Of a DNA stretch of 64,000 nt, positions 24,727 through 32,295 are shown piece by piece. The notes under the pieces are model-generated. The model did not search any database and was not told where the DNA came from. It worked only from the letters and a program-made list of their open reading frames with translations. The number at the start of each line of letters is the position of its first letter. Position 1 is the stretch's first letter. Both the position numbers and the translations under genes were made by a program. The DNA comes from Bacillota bacterium (GTDB taxonomy: Bacteria; Bacillota; UBA4882; UBA8346), in NCBI GenBank assembly GCA_023410535.1, contig JAEYPR010000032.1, positions 62,001 through 126,000 of the forward strand, read 5' to 3'.

Positions 24727-26010
24727 CTAGGAAGCAAACGGGTGTTTCCCGAAATCCAGCTCCGCCGCAAGCATAAAATCGTTATACTCGTCGGCGGCTT
24801 GACGTTGACTAAGTTTACGGACATTATTGATCTCCGCAAAGTGTTCGATCGCCAATCCCACCAGATTCGGGTCGAGCGCCTTCTTCCTGGCAAACGTATG
24901 CAAAACTTGAGTCAATTGTTCCTTGGACATTCCGGCGCGGTAAGGACGTTCTTCGGTCAGGGCCGTAAAGACGTCGGCTACCGCGACAATCCGGGAACCC
25001 AGCGTGATATCGGCGCCCGCGAGGTGGAACGGATAACCGTTGCCGTCCAAACACTCGTGATGAAAAGCGGCCCAAGCGGTGATCGTCTCCAATTCGGCGA
25101 TGGGGTGGAGCAAACGATAGGTATAATAAGGATGACTCTTGATCGTGGCAAACTCGGTTTCGGTCAGTCGTTCCGGTTTGTTGATGATGGTATCGGGGAC
25201 CATGATTTTTCCGACATCGTGAAAATAGCCGGCGACCCGTAACATTTGAAGCTCACGGGCTGAAAAACCGCTCAAGCGGCCAAGGATTTCGGCGCAGGCG
25301 GCCACGCCGCTGGAATGGGTGGCGGTAAAGCGATTTCGGAAATCAACCAATTGGGCGAAGAGCTTCGCAAAGGAGAGCAGACTGTCCAGATCCAGCTCAA
25401 CCGTTGTGATGCCGGTCTGTTCCCGCAAAAGCGAATCCAACGTCGGCGAAGCGAGGTCCAGCCAAAAATACTCTTTTTTCATCAATTGTTCCAGCGCGGC
25501 GACAGCTCCAGGCAAAAAGACCGATTTATGCTGAACGATTTTTTCGAGGACCTGCTTTGGCGGCAACGGGTGTGGTTTGGCCGTTAAAACATCAAACCGG
25601 TCCGCCAGATGCAAAAGCTGACTGAGCCAAGGGAGCTGTTCTTTCACCGGCGAGCGCTCATACTCGACCCAAGGTAGGTGATGATATAGGACAAGCGGAG
25701 CAATCTCGGCCAAGGGCGGGAATTTATTGAGCAGACGATAGCCCAAAAGCGCATGTTGGTGCGGGCTGATCAATTCAAATTCCAAGGCTTCAAGCCGGCT
25801 TTTGAGATTCAGGCAACCGCAGTCGTGAAGCAACCCGGCCAGGACCAACTGACTCCGTTCGGAAATGGATAAGTTCAACTCCAAAGCAATATTGAGCGCG
25901 ATATAGGCCACCCGTTTATGATGGTTGGCAATGAACGGGCTAATCAAGTCGATGGCGTCGGAGAGGCAAAAGATCAGGTCGCTCAATGGCACTTTTAATT
26001 CTTTAATCAT
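24727..26010 (-). CDS. Tandem HD / HD-GYP phosphodiesterase-like protein
   Basis: Cytoplasmic 427-aa protein with two HD domains. The first (about 15-175) has AGLLHDCG and YHHLPW and is shortened. The second (about 225-400) is a full HD-GYP with FHDVGK, HHECLDGNGYP and ADVFTALTEERPYR, so it should hydrolyse c-di-GMP to GMP or pGpG. It is 25 bp downstream of the hemerythrin gene on the same strand, so they probably form one operon linking O2 or redox sensing to cyclic dinucleotide turnover. Confidence 0.85.
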   Translation of the reverse strand: MIKELKVPLSDLIFCLSDAIDLISPFIANHHKRVAYIALNIALELNLSISERSQLVLAGLLHDCGCLNLKSRLEALEFELISPHQHALLGYRLLNKFPPLAEIAPLVLYHHLPWVEYERSPVKEQLPWLSQLLHLADRFDVLTAKPHPLPPKQVLEKIVQHKSVFLPGAVAALEQLMKKEYFWLDLASPTLDSLLREQTGITTVELDLDSLLSFAKLFAQLVDFRNRFTATHSSGVAACAEILGRLSGFSARELQMLRVAGYFHDVGKIMVPDTIINKPERLTETEFATIKSHPYYTYRLLHPIAELETITAWAAFHHECLDGNGYPFHLAGADITLGSRIVAVADVFTALTEERPYRAGMSKEQLTQVLHTFARKKALDPNLVGLAIEHFAEINNVRKLSQRQAADEYNDFMLAAELDFGKHPFAS

Positions 26011-26035
26011 GATGAGAATTACCTTTTCGTTGAAT

Positions 26036-26440
26036 TCAGAGTTTATCTTTGAGAAAAGCTCCCAACTTGGTATCGATATTCCGGATATGCGTGTTTAACC
26101 AAGCGACAACCGTCTGGTTGGTGAGGATGATGATATGGATCCCGGGCCCGTCTTTCTCAAAAGTCTCTTTCAGTTCGACGAATTGTTTAATGAAAACGGC
26201 GTGTTGTCTTTTATGAACGGCGGCTTCCGGATAAGCGAAACGGTCCATATACACTTCCTCGGTTCCAAAATGGGTGATTACGTAATCGCCGAGAAAATCC
26301 AAAAGTTCTCCAATGACAACGCGGCCTTTGCCTTGATTGCAAGCTTCAAGCAGTTGATCGATTTTTTTAAACAGTTCTTTGTGTTGATCGTCAATTTGAT
26401 CTAAACCGACAGACAAATCCGGAGTCCATGCGATCGCCAT
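26036..26440 (-). CDS. Bacteriohemerythrin
   Basis: Di-iron O2-binding protein (134 aa). Ligand motifs are DDQHKELF, HFGTEE, HKRQHAVF and WLNTHI-x4-D, giving the expected five His plus Glu and Asp. The second ATG (26440) is preferred because GGGGG lies 9 nt before it; the first (26449) directly abuts that site. It is the first gene of an operon with HD-GYP. DnaA-box-like sites lie about 100 bp upstream. Confidence 0.92.
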   Translation of the reverse strand: MAIAWTPDLSVGLDQIDDQHKELFKKIDQLLEACNQGKGRVVIGELLDFLGDYVITHFGTEEVYMDRFAYPEAAVHKRQHAVFIKQFVELKETFEKDGPGIHIIILTNQTVVAWLNTHIRNIDTKLGAFLKDKL

Positions 26441-26541
26441 ATTCGTCATCCCCCGTTTTCGATTGATATTTTTCTTTATATATCGGCAGGATTACCTGGA
26501 AAGCAAAGTGAATTTTTGATGAATAGATGTTTGGGGCGAAG

Positions 26542-26574
26542 TTATTCACAACTGTGGATGAAATCTGTGGACAT
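26542..26574. promoter_or_regulatory. Small cluster of DnaA-box-like sites
   Basis: TTATTCACA (26542-26550) is a consensus DnaA box. TGTGGATGA (26553-26561) and TGTGGACAT (26566-26574) are the opposite orientation with one and two mismatches. They lie between the hemerythrin gene (-) and the ArsC/Spx-like gene (+). Confidence 0.5.
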
Positions 26575-26660
26575 AAGGATAACTTTGCCGCATACATTAT
26601 TAGGTTGTCTGTCTGACTGCCGATTAAGTGAGAGTAAAGCGAAGTGATTCGGAGGAGAAC

Positions 26661-26993
26661 ATGAATATCCAGATTTTTGGCGTTCCGAAATGTCAAGATA
26701 CGCGCAAAGCCGAGCGGTATTTTAAAGAACGGCGGATTCCGTTTCAGTTGATCGACCTGACCCGCAAGGGGATGAGCAAAGGCGAATTGGACCGGGTCGC
26801 CGCCGTGGTGGGCCTGGAGCAGCTGATTGACACCAACGGCAAGCAGTATCAGAAACGAAACTTAAAATACCTGGTCCACGACATCCGGGAGGAACTACTC
26901 AATGACCCCTTACTTTTAACGACGCCGATCGTCCGGAACGGATCCAAAGCGACAGTCGGTTATCATCCGGAAGTATGGGAAGGCTGGGAATAG
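26661..26993 (+). CDS. ArsC/Spx-family thioredoxin-fold protein
   Basis: 110-aa protein of the ArsC-like family (YffB/Spx). It has a single Cys motif PKCQDTRKAERYF near the N-terminus (no CxxC) and the TPIVRNGSKATVGYHPEVW C-terminal signature. It could be an arsenate reductase-like or redox-regulatory protein; the RNA polymerase-contacting features of Spx are not evident. ATG 26661 follows GGAGGAG. It is 84 bp before the acyl-CoA synthetase gene. Confidence 0.85.
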   Translation: MNIQIFGVPKCQDTRKAERYFKERRIPFQLIDLTRKGMSKGELDRVAAVVGLEQLIDTNGKQYQKRNLKYLVHDIREELLNDPLLLTTPIVRNGSKATVGYHPEVWEGWE

Positions 26994-27077
26994 GTCGGTA
27001 ACTTCCGGGCTGATTTTAGTCCCGACGATCATGAAAATAAGTAACTTTTGAATTCGGAAATTAGGAGTGGTGTGCGC

Positions 27078-29318
27078 ATGAACCTCTGTGCCGAAATTAC
27101 CACAGCGATTGACCAGGTGTTTGCTACGGCAAGCGCCGATGGACGGAGTTCGTTATATGAGTTTGAGGTTTACCGGATTTTACAAGCGATCGGTTTAAAC
27201 GTGCCGGTTTTCGAGTTTGTCGCCGATCTCAAAACAGTGGACCAAGCGCTGCTCGGACGTTTCGGCCGACAGTTGGTGGCGAAAATTGTTTCGCCGCAGA
27301 TCCCCCATAAACAGAAGTTGGGCGGAGTTCAAAAGTTGAAAAATGAGGACCCGTACTATATTCAATACCGGTTGGAGCGGATGCGGGAAGAAGTGCTGGC
27401 GCATTTCCCTTCCGGGCGACAACCGGAGATCAAAGGGTTTTTACTGGTGGAGTTGATTGATTACTCCCCCTCATTGGGTTATGAACACCTGATCGGGTTT
27501 AAGGAAGATCCGGCGTTCGGGCCGGTGCTTACCTTAAGTAAGGGTGGGGATGACGCCGAGTTTTTCGCCAAGTATTTTGATCCCGCCAATCTGTTTTTGC
27601 CGCCCTTTAGCGAGCAAGATGCCGGTCAACTGGTGGGAGCGCTGAATATCCGGCATAAGTTTGCCGCCATCGGTCATCCCGAATATTCGGAGTTGCTGGC
27701 TGACGCCATTGCTAAATTAAGCAATTTAGCGTATTGTTATTCGTTTATCGCCTCGGAGCCACCCCGTTATCTTATTCAATCCATGGATATCAATCCGTTC
27801 GTGATTACCGCGGCAAACCGCCTGGTAGCGATTGACGGTTTTGCGGAGTTCGTCCCGGCGGCAGCGGCTCAAATTCCCCAATCTCAAATCCGCTTGGCCA
27901 ATTTAGAACATTTCTTCCAGCCGAACGGCGTGGCGGTGATCGGGGTTTCCGGCGATCTCGCCAAATACAGCCTGGGGCGGGAGATTGCCGAACTCTTGCA
28001 TGATTTGCAGCGGAACGACCTCTACCTGATCAATGCTCGTGGGGGGAGGATGACCATCGGAGAGCGGGAGTATCCGTTCTATCGGGAACTGTCCGAACTG
28101 CCCGCCCGAGTCGACCTGGTAGTTTACGCGGCGCCGGCTCAACATACGTTGGCATTCTTCCAAAGCCTTCACGGGACCGGGGTCAAAACGGTGATCCTGA
28201 TCTCCGGCATTCCGGCGGAGCAGAATTATGCTGATTTTGCCCGACAGCTTCGGGCGGTCATCCCGGAGGGGGTTCGGGTCATCGGTCCCAATTGCATGGG
28301 GGTTTATTACGGCGCCACCGACGGGCAACTGGGGATCAATACCCTGTTTGTGGATGAGCAACGGCTGGAGATCAAGTCGTCAAAGGCAAGCAATACGGTG
28401 TTGTTGACTCAAAGCGGCGCCTTTTCGGTGACGGCCGCCGATAAAATGCAACACTCACGGTTATTCCGTTCGATTGTCAGCTTCGGCAATAAATTTGATG
28501 TAAAAGTCACTGACCTGATCGCCTATTTTGCGGCGCGGCCGGAAATCGAAGTGATCGCACTTTATGTCGAAGGGCTTGATCCGGGCGAGGGGCGGCAGTT
28601 TTTCGAGTTGGCGCAACAGATCAAAAAACCGTTGATTGTCTATAAATCCGGTCGCACCGAGGCGGGCGCGCGGGCGGCGGCTTCCCATACCGCTTCGTTA
28701 TCCGGCAGTTACGATGTGTTCCGCGCCGCCTGTCAACAGGCCGGGGTGATCCTGACTGAAAACATCGGTGAATTGTATGAATTGATCAAAGTTTTTTCGC
28801 TGTTGGCCGCCAAACGCCCTCAGGGGAAACGGGTGGCCGGAGTCGTCAACGCCGGCTTCGAATCGACGGTTAGCGCCGATGAATTGGAGCATCTGGAACA
28901 AGCCCGGTTAAGCGAGTCCACCATCAAGCAATTACAACAGATCAATCAATCAGGGCTGGTCGACACCAGTTCGCCGTTTCTCGACATTACGCCGATGGCG
29001 GATGACCGGATGTACGCCGATTATGTCGCGGCGTTGCTCCAGGACGAGAGTGTGGACTGCGTTTTTGTGGCCGTGATTCCCCACGCCGAATCGTTGCAGA
29101 CTACTCCCGAGACTTGCCATGCTCCGGGAAGTCTGGCCAACCGTTTGGTCGATTTAAGCCGCCGCTATCCCAAACCGATGGTGGTCTCGGTCAATGCCGG
29201 CCGTTACTATCAAGAATTTGTGGCGATCATGGAGCAAAACGGTTTGCCGGTTTACGACAATATCCGTTCCGCCATCAAATCGCTGGACCGGTTTGCTATG
29301 TTTTCAAGGCAAATATAA
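27078..29318 (+). CDS. ADP-forming acyl-CoA synthetase-like fusion, permuted order
   Basis: 746-aa protein of the NDP-forming acyl-CoA ligase superfamily (acyl-CoA + ADP + Pi to acid + CoA + ATP). An ATP-grasp domain comes first (about 1-245: SLYEFEVYRILQAIGLNVP ... SMDINPFVI). The CoA-binding Rossmann domain (from about 280, PNGVAVIGVSG) and the succinyl-CoA-ligase-like domains follow, including SHTASLSGS with the presumed phospho-His. Most fused ACD/Pat proteins have ATP-grasp last. It probably generates ATP from acyl-CoA in fermentation, but substrate is unknown. ATG 27078 follows AGGAG by 10 nt. Confidence 0.8.
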   Translation: MNLCAEITTAIDQVFATASADGRSSLYEFEVYRILQAIGLNVPVFEFVADLKTVDQALLGRFGRQLVAKIVSPQIPHKQKLGGVQKLKNEDPYYIQYRLERMREEVLAHFPSGRQPEIKGFLLVELIDYSPSLGYEHLIGFKEDPAFGPVLTLSKGGDDAEFFAKYFDPANLFLPPFSEQDAGQLVGALNIRHKFAAIGHPEYSELLADAIAKLSNLAYCYSFIASEPPRYLIQSMDINPFVITAANRLVAIDGFAEFVPAAAAQIPQSQIRLANLEHFFQPNGVAVIGVSGDLAKYSLGREIAELLHDLQRNDLYLINARGGRMTIGEREYPFYRELSELPARVDLVVYAAPAQHTLAFFQSLHGTGVKTVILISGIPAEQNYADFARQLRAVIPEGVRVIGPNCMGVYYGATDGQLGINTLFVDEQRLEIKSSKASNTVLLTQSGAFSVTAADKMQHSRLFRSIVSFGNKFDVKVTDLIAYFAARPEIEVIALYVEGLDPGEGRQFFELAQQIKKPLIVYKSGRTEAGARAAASHTASLSGSYDVFRAACQQAGVILTENIGELYELIKVFSLLAAKRPQGKRVAGVVNAGFESTVSADELEHLEQARLSESTIKQLQQINQSGLVDTSSPFLDITPMADDRMYADYVAALLQDESVDCVFVAVIPHAESLQTTPETCHAPGSLANRLVDLSRRYPKPMVVSVNAGRYYQEFVAIMEQNGLPVYDNIRSAIKSLDRFAMFSRQI

Positions 29319-29328
29319 AGAGCCGAAC

Positions 29329-29360
29329 GAACCGCCCGGGAGTTATTTCCCGGGCGGTTC
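29329..29360. terminator. Bidirectional hairpin between convergent genes
   Basis: GAACCGCCCGGGA (29329-29341) and TCCCGGGCGGTTC (29348-29360) form a perfect 13-bp stem between the convergent acyl-CoA synthetase and dapB genes. It lacks a T-run. Confidence 0.65.
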
Positions 29361-29371
29361 TGATCGCCGCA

Positions 29372-30232
29372 TTAGTTGAAATTCAAGAACAACCGATTGG
29401 CCTCAACCCGCAGATCCCGTTCCAGCCGTTCCGCCAGCAAGACATCTTCCATATGAAAGAATCCTTTGATTCCCGCCACAAACGCGGCTGCTTTTAAAGC
29501 GCCTTCAGCGTAAATTGCCCGGGAGTAGGAACGGTGGGTGATCTCCAACTCGTCCGCTTCCCCGGCGAACAGGACTTGATGCATGCCGACAAGTCCTGTT
29601 GGTTGTGATGAATGGACGCCAATCACTCCGGCGGATTTTTTGGCGTGACCGCCATCGCAACCTTCGCCGTGACGGGCACTGCTTTGCTGTTTGATCTGGG
29701 CGACCTCATTGGCGATTTTTAAAGCGGTTCCCGAAGGAATGCCGTTTTTATCGCGGTGGCAGGACTCGGTGATCTCAATGTCATAATAGGGAATTAACCG
29801 GGTAACGGTCTTGACGATCGACAGTAACAGATTGATTCCCACGGCAATATTCGGGGCATAGACCAAACCGACTTTATATTGTTGAACCAGTTGCTTCAAC
29901 TCATAGAGTTGCGAGTTATTGAACCCGGTTGTACCGATGACCATATGTATCCCGTTTTCCGCTAAAATCCGGGCATTTTTTAAAGTGGCTTCCGGAGTGG
30001 TGAAATCAATCGCCACTTTAAACTTTTTCGCTTTGATCTCTTGGCGCAGCTCATCGGCGGCGGCAATGACCAATTCGGTAGGGCGTTTCAAAACAGCCGC
30101 TAATGACCGGTCCGCTTTTGAGCTATCGGGTTTGGCAATCACTGAAGTCAGTTCGAAGTCGGGCGCATTCAGCAATTGCTCGGCAACCACCGCTCCGGTC
30201 CGTCCTAATCCTAATAAACAAACCTTTAACAT
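29372..30232 (-). CDS. dapB: Dihydrodipicolinate reductase-like protein
   Basis: DapB family (286 aa): reduces the DapA product on the way to diaminopimelate and lysine. The nucleotide-binding loop is GLGRTG, then AIDFTTPEATLKNA and the GTTGF hinge. The active-site segment reads ESCHRDKNGIPSGTAL (from about 156). Relative to the usual EAHHRHK-x-DAPSGTAL, the first catalytic His is Cys 158 while the following His and the Lys are kept. ATG 30232 has AAAGGGGTG upstream. Transcription comes from a c-di-AMP riboswitch leader. It could be a DapB variant with altered activity. Confidence 0.8.
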   Translation of the reverse strand: MLKVCLLGLGRTGAVVAEQLLNAPDFELTSVIAKPDSSKADRSLAAVLKRPTELVIAAADELRQEIKAKKFKVAIDFTTPEATLKNARILAENGIHMVIGTTGFNNSQLYELKQLVQQYKVGLVYAPNIAVGINLLLSIVKTVTRLIPYYDIEITESCHRDKNGIPSGTALKIANEVAQIKQQSSARHGEGCDGGHAKKSAGVIGVHSSQPTGLVGMHQVLFAGEADELEITHRSYSRAIYAEGALKAAAFVAGIKGFFHMEDVLLAERLERDLRVEANRLFLNFN

Positions 30233-30265
30233 GAAAGACACCCCTTTCGTGATCGGAATCATCGT

Positions 30266-30294
30266 AATAAAAAAACCATGGGGGACGCCATGGT
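30266..30294 (-). terminator. Terminator of dapB riboswitch leader
   Basis: ACCATGG (30275-30281) pairs with CCATGGT (30288-30294), and a T-run follows on the minus strand. It is the likely expression platform of the riboswitch upstream. Confidence 0.8.
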
Positions 30295-30311
30295 CAAGCA
30301 AAACGCCATGT

Positions 30312-30440
30312 TCCACCTCTCTTTCAACGCTGACGAGGTTAGCTGACGGGTTCGGAGCGTAGAGTGCCCCTACATCAATGATGATTCACCCCAAAAAATG
30401 GTTCCCCCGTTTCCCTTGCCAAGGGAATTTAGCGGTTTAG
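30312..30440 (-). ncRNA. c-di-AMP riboswitch (ydaO/yuaA) before dapB
   Basis: On the minus strand, conserved blocks of the ydaO/yuaA aptamer appear in order: GGAACC, TTGGGGTGAATCA, GTAGGGGCACTC, CCGAACCCGTCAGCTAACC and CGTCAGCGTTG. The closing ACCGCT/AGCGTT helix can form. A terminator follows. Known members of this class usually switch genes off when c-di-AMP is bound. Control of dapB by this class is not one I know. Confidence 0.9.
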
Positions 30441-30462
30441 GTTAATGTTGAATCGTGTTGCT

Positions 30463-30491
30463 ATTATAACGTGAGCGGAGCGATGTTTGAA
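30463..30491 (-). promoter_or_regulatory. Promoter of dapB riboswitch leader
   Basis: On the minus strand TTCAAA (30491-30486) and TATAAT (30468-30463), spacer 17 bp. Confidence 0.65.
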
Positions 30492-30664
30492 TCGGGAGAT
30501 TTTTGGAAAAAGGAACATAATCGGAATGTAGCGGGTTGACTCGAAACGGTTATAATGAGACGAAGGTTTTGAAATATTGCATTTCTAGCGGAATATTCCC
30601 AGCAAAGCAGGTATTTTAGCTTTTGCGCCAGAATATGAACGATCAAATTTCAAGGAGGAGCATT

Positions 30665-31822
30665 ATGGGCAAGACAAAACGACAATTGTATGCAGCCGCT
30701 TTTCTGGCGGAGATCAGTTACGGCCTGTTTATCTTGGTGGCTTCGTTAATGGCGGTGAAAGTGATTGCCAGTCCGTTCATGTTGGGAATGACCGGAACGT
30801 TGCATATCGGAACCCGGATTATTGGGAATTATATTTTCGGACAGCTATCCGACCGGATCGGGCGGAAGACTTTGATGATCCTCTCCTGCGTCATGAATAT
30901 CGCCGCGTTTGCGATTTTAGCTTTTGCCAACAGCCAAGCGATATTTTTGGCTTATTTCGTCGCCGGGATCGGGAACGCCATTTTTTGGCCGGTAATTGAG
31001 GCCTGGATTGGTCATGGCACCAGCAATGAAAATCTACTTCGCTTTTTAGGCACCTTTGGTCTGGCTTTTACCGGCGGCGTGACCTTGGGCAATCTTTCCG
31101 GCGGGGTTTTTACCAAGATCGGACCGGAAATTTCACTCATCTTCGGCAGCCTCTTGACAGTAGTGGTCGGCGGACTGATCTGGGGGGCTTCCGAAACAAA
31201 TCCTGAACCGGCTGAAACGGGTCACAGCCCAGCGAATGCGGCCGGTCATACGCTCCACCCGAAGTTGCGGCAGGCCTTTCTGTATATCGGATGGGTGGCC
31301 AACTTCGCCACCTGGACGGCCATTGGGATCAACCGGTTTCTCTTTGCCAAGCTGGGAGTGAAATTAGGAATCGATCCGTCCATGATCGGGACCATCAATG
31401 CGACGATGTACGTTTTTTGGTTTATGATGTTTGGGGTGATGATGTGTTGGCGGTTTTGGATTTATAAGATCAAACCGTTAATCCTCTTTCAGGGACTGGG
31501 GCTGGCGGCCTTGATTGTGATGGGGTTGTTTCCCGGTCAAACGACGTTCTTCATTACCTTTGGTTTGTTTGGCGTCAGCGCGGCCATGACCTATCTATCG
31601 AGTATGTTTTATGGTCAAAACGCCGCAACTGACCGGGGGCACAAAAGCGGACTGCATGAAATGATCTTAGGTTGCGGAATGTTGGTCGGACCGTTCTGCG
31701 GCGGATTGGTGGCTCAAATGATTTCATTGCAAGCTCCGTTCCTTTTCTCAGCGATAATGGTCGGACTGGCGATGATTGTTGAAACGGTTATGTTTCTCAA
31801 TGTAAGGTTTAAGGCAATTTAA
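30665..31822 (+). CDS. MFS transporter
   Basis: Major facilitator (385 aa) with about 12 TM helices. The loop 2-3 motif reads GQLSDRIGRKTLM, the MFS signature. A hydrophilic central loop lies near residues 178-198. Substrate unknown; the general shape fits sugar or drug exporters. ATG 30665 has AAGGAGGA upstream. It is a single gene. Confidence 0.88.
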   Translation: MGKTKRQLYAAAFLAEISYGLFILVASLMAVKVIASPFMLGMTGTLHIGTRIIGNYIFGQLSDRIGRKTLMILSCVMNIAAFAILAFANSQAIFLAYFVAGIGNAIFWPVIEAWIGHGTSNENLLRFLGTFGLAFTGGVTLGNLSGGVFTKIGPEISLIFGSLLTVVVGGLIWGASETNPEPAETGHSPANAAGHTLHPKLRQAFLYIGWVANFATWTAIGINRFLFAKLGVKLGIDPSMIGTINATMYVFWFMMFGVMMCWRFWIYKIKPLILFQGLGLAALIVMGLFPGQTTFFITFGLFGVSAAMTYLSSMFYGQNAATDRGHKSGLHEMILGCGMLVGPFCGGLVAQMISLQAPFLFSAIMVGLAMIVETVMFLNVRFKAI

Positions 31823-31830
31823 TATCGAGA

Positions 31831-31880
31831 ATTGACATGACCCCTGGCAAGTGGTAAAATTGTTGGCAGGTAGTGTCAAT
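31831..31880. promoter_or_regulatory. Palindrome overlapping a promoter
   Basis: ATTGACA...CCTGGCAA (31831-31850) mirrors TTGGCAGG...TGTCAAT (31863-31880), one mismatch in the inner arms. The -10 box lies in the centre. This looks like a repressor operator. Confidence 0.55.
31832..31860 (+). promoter_or_regulatory. Promoter upstream of peptide transporter operon
   Basis: TTGACA (31832-31837) and TAAAAT (31855-31860), 17-bp spacer. The next gene begins about 430 bp downstream, so this promoter implies a long leader or a separate small RNA. In 31880-32290 I see TTGCAA-type motifs but no gene. Confidence 0.6.
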
Positions 31881-32126
31881 ACTGGATTTTCGGGAATAAT
31901 TAACCATCAAATTGTATAAAATTTCATTTCATAAAAAATGGTAAATTTTTCTCGTTGCAACCCTGAAAATGTTGCAATGATTCAATTTAAGTCTGGCGAC
32001 TGTTCCATAGAGGTTGGTGGCCGCTTTGTTTCGTAAATTACTAAAAATTTCCGGACAAGCGGTTTTTCTTCATCAAAACCGAGTCAACGTAATGTGGTTG
32101 AATAGGGGAATCCCATTTGCAGCGAT

Positions 32127-32275
32127 GTGTCGCATTAAATACTCGGAGACCGTCGTGATTGCGACATGTTTCATTTAACCATAAGATGCAATAAATACTC
32201 CAATTAGCCTTTCTGATGCCTCGTTCGAAGGCGGGGAAAGATGATTAACGATTTATTGCAACTTATATAGTAGAA
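32127..32275. repeat. Repeated GCAATAAAT-type motifs before peptide-binding protein gene
   Basis: GTCGCATTAAATACTCG (about 32128) and GATGCAATAAATACTCC (about 32186) are direct copies 58 bp apart. AAGTTGCAATAAAT lies on the minus strand at about 32257-32270, and GTTGCAATAAAT recurs on the plus strand at 33900 before the permease gene. They may be regulator sites; function unknown. Confidence 0.45.
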
Positions 32276-32295
32276 AAAATGAGGAGGATAAGATT

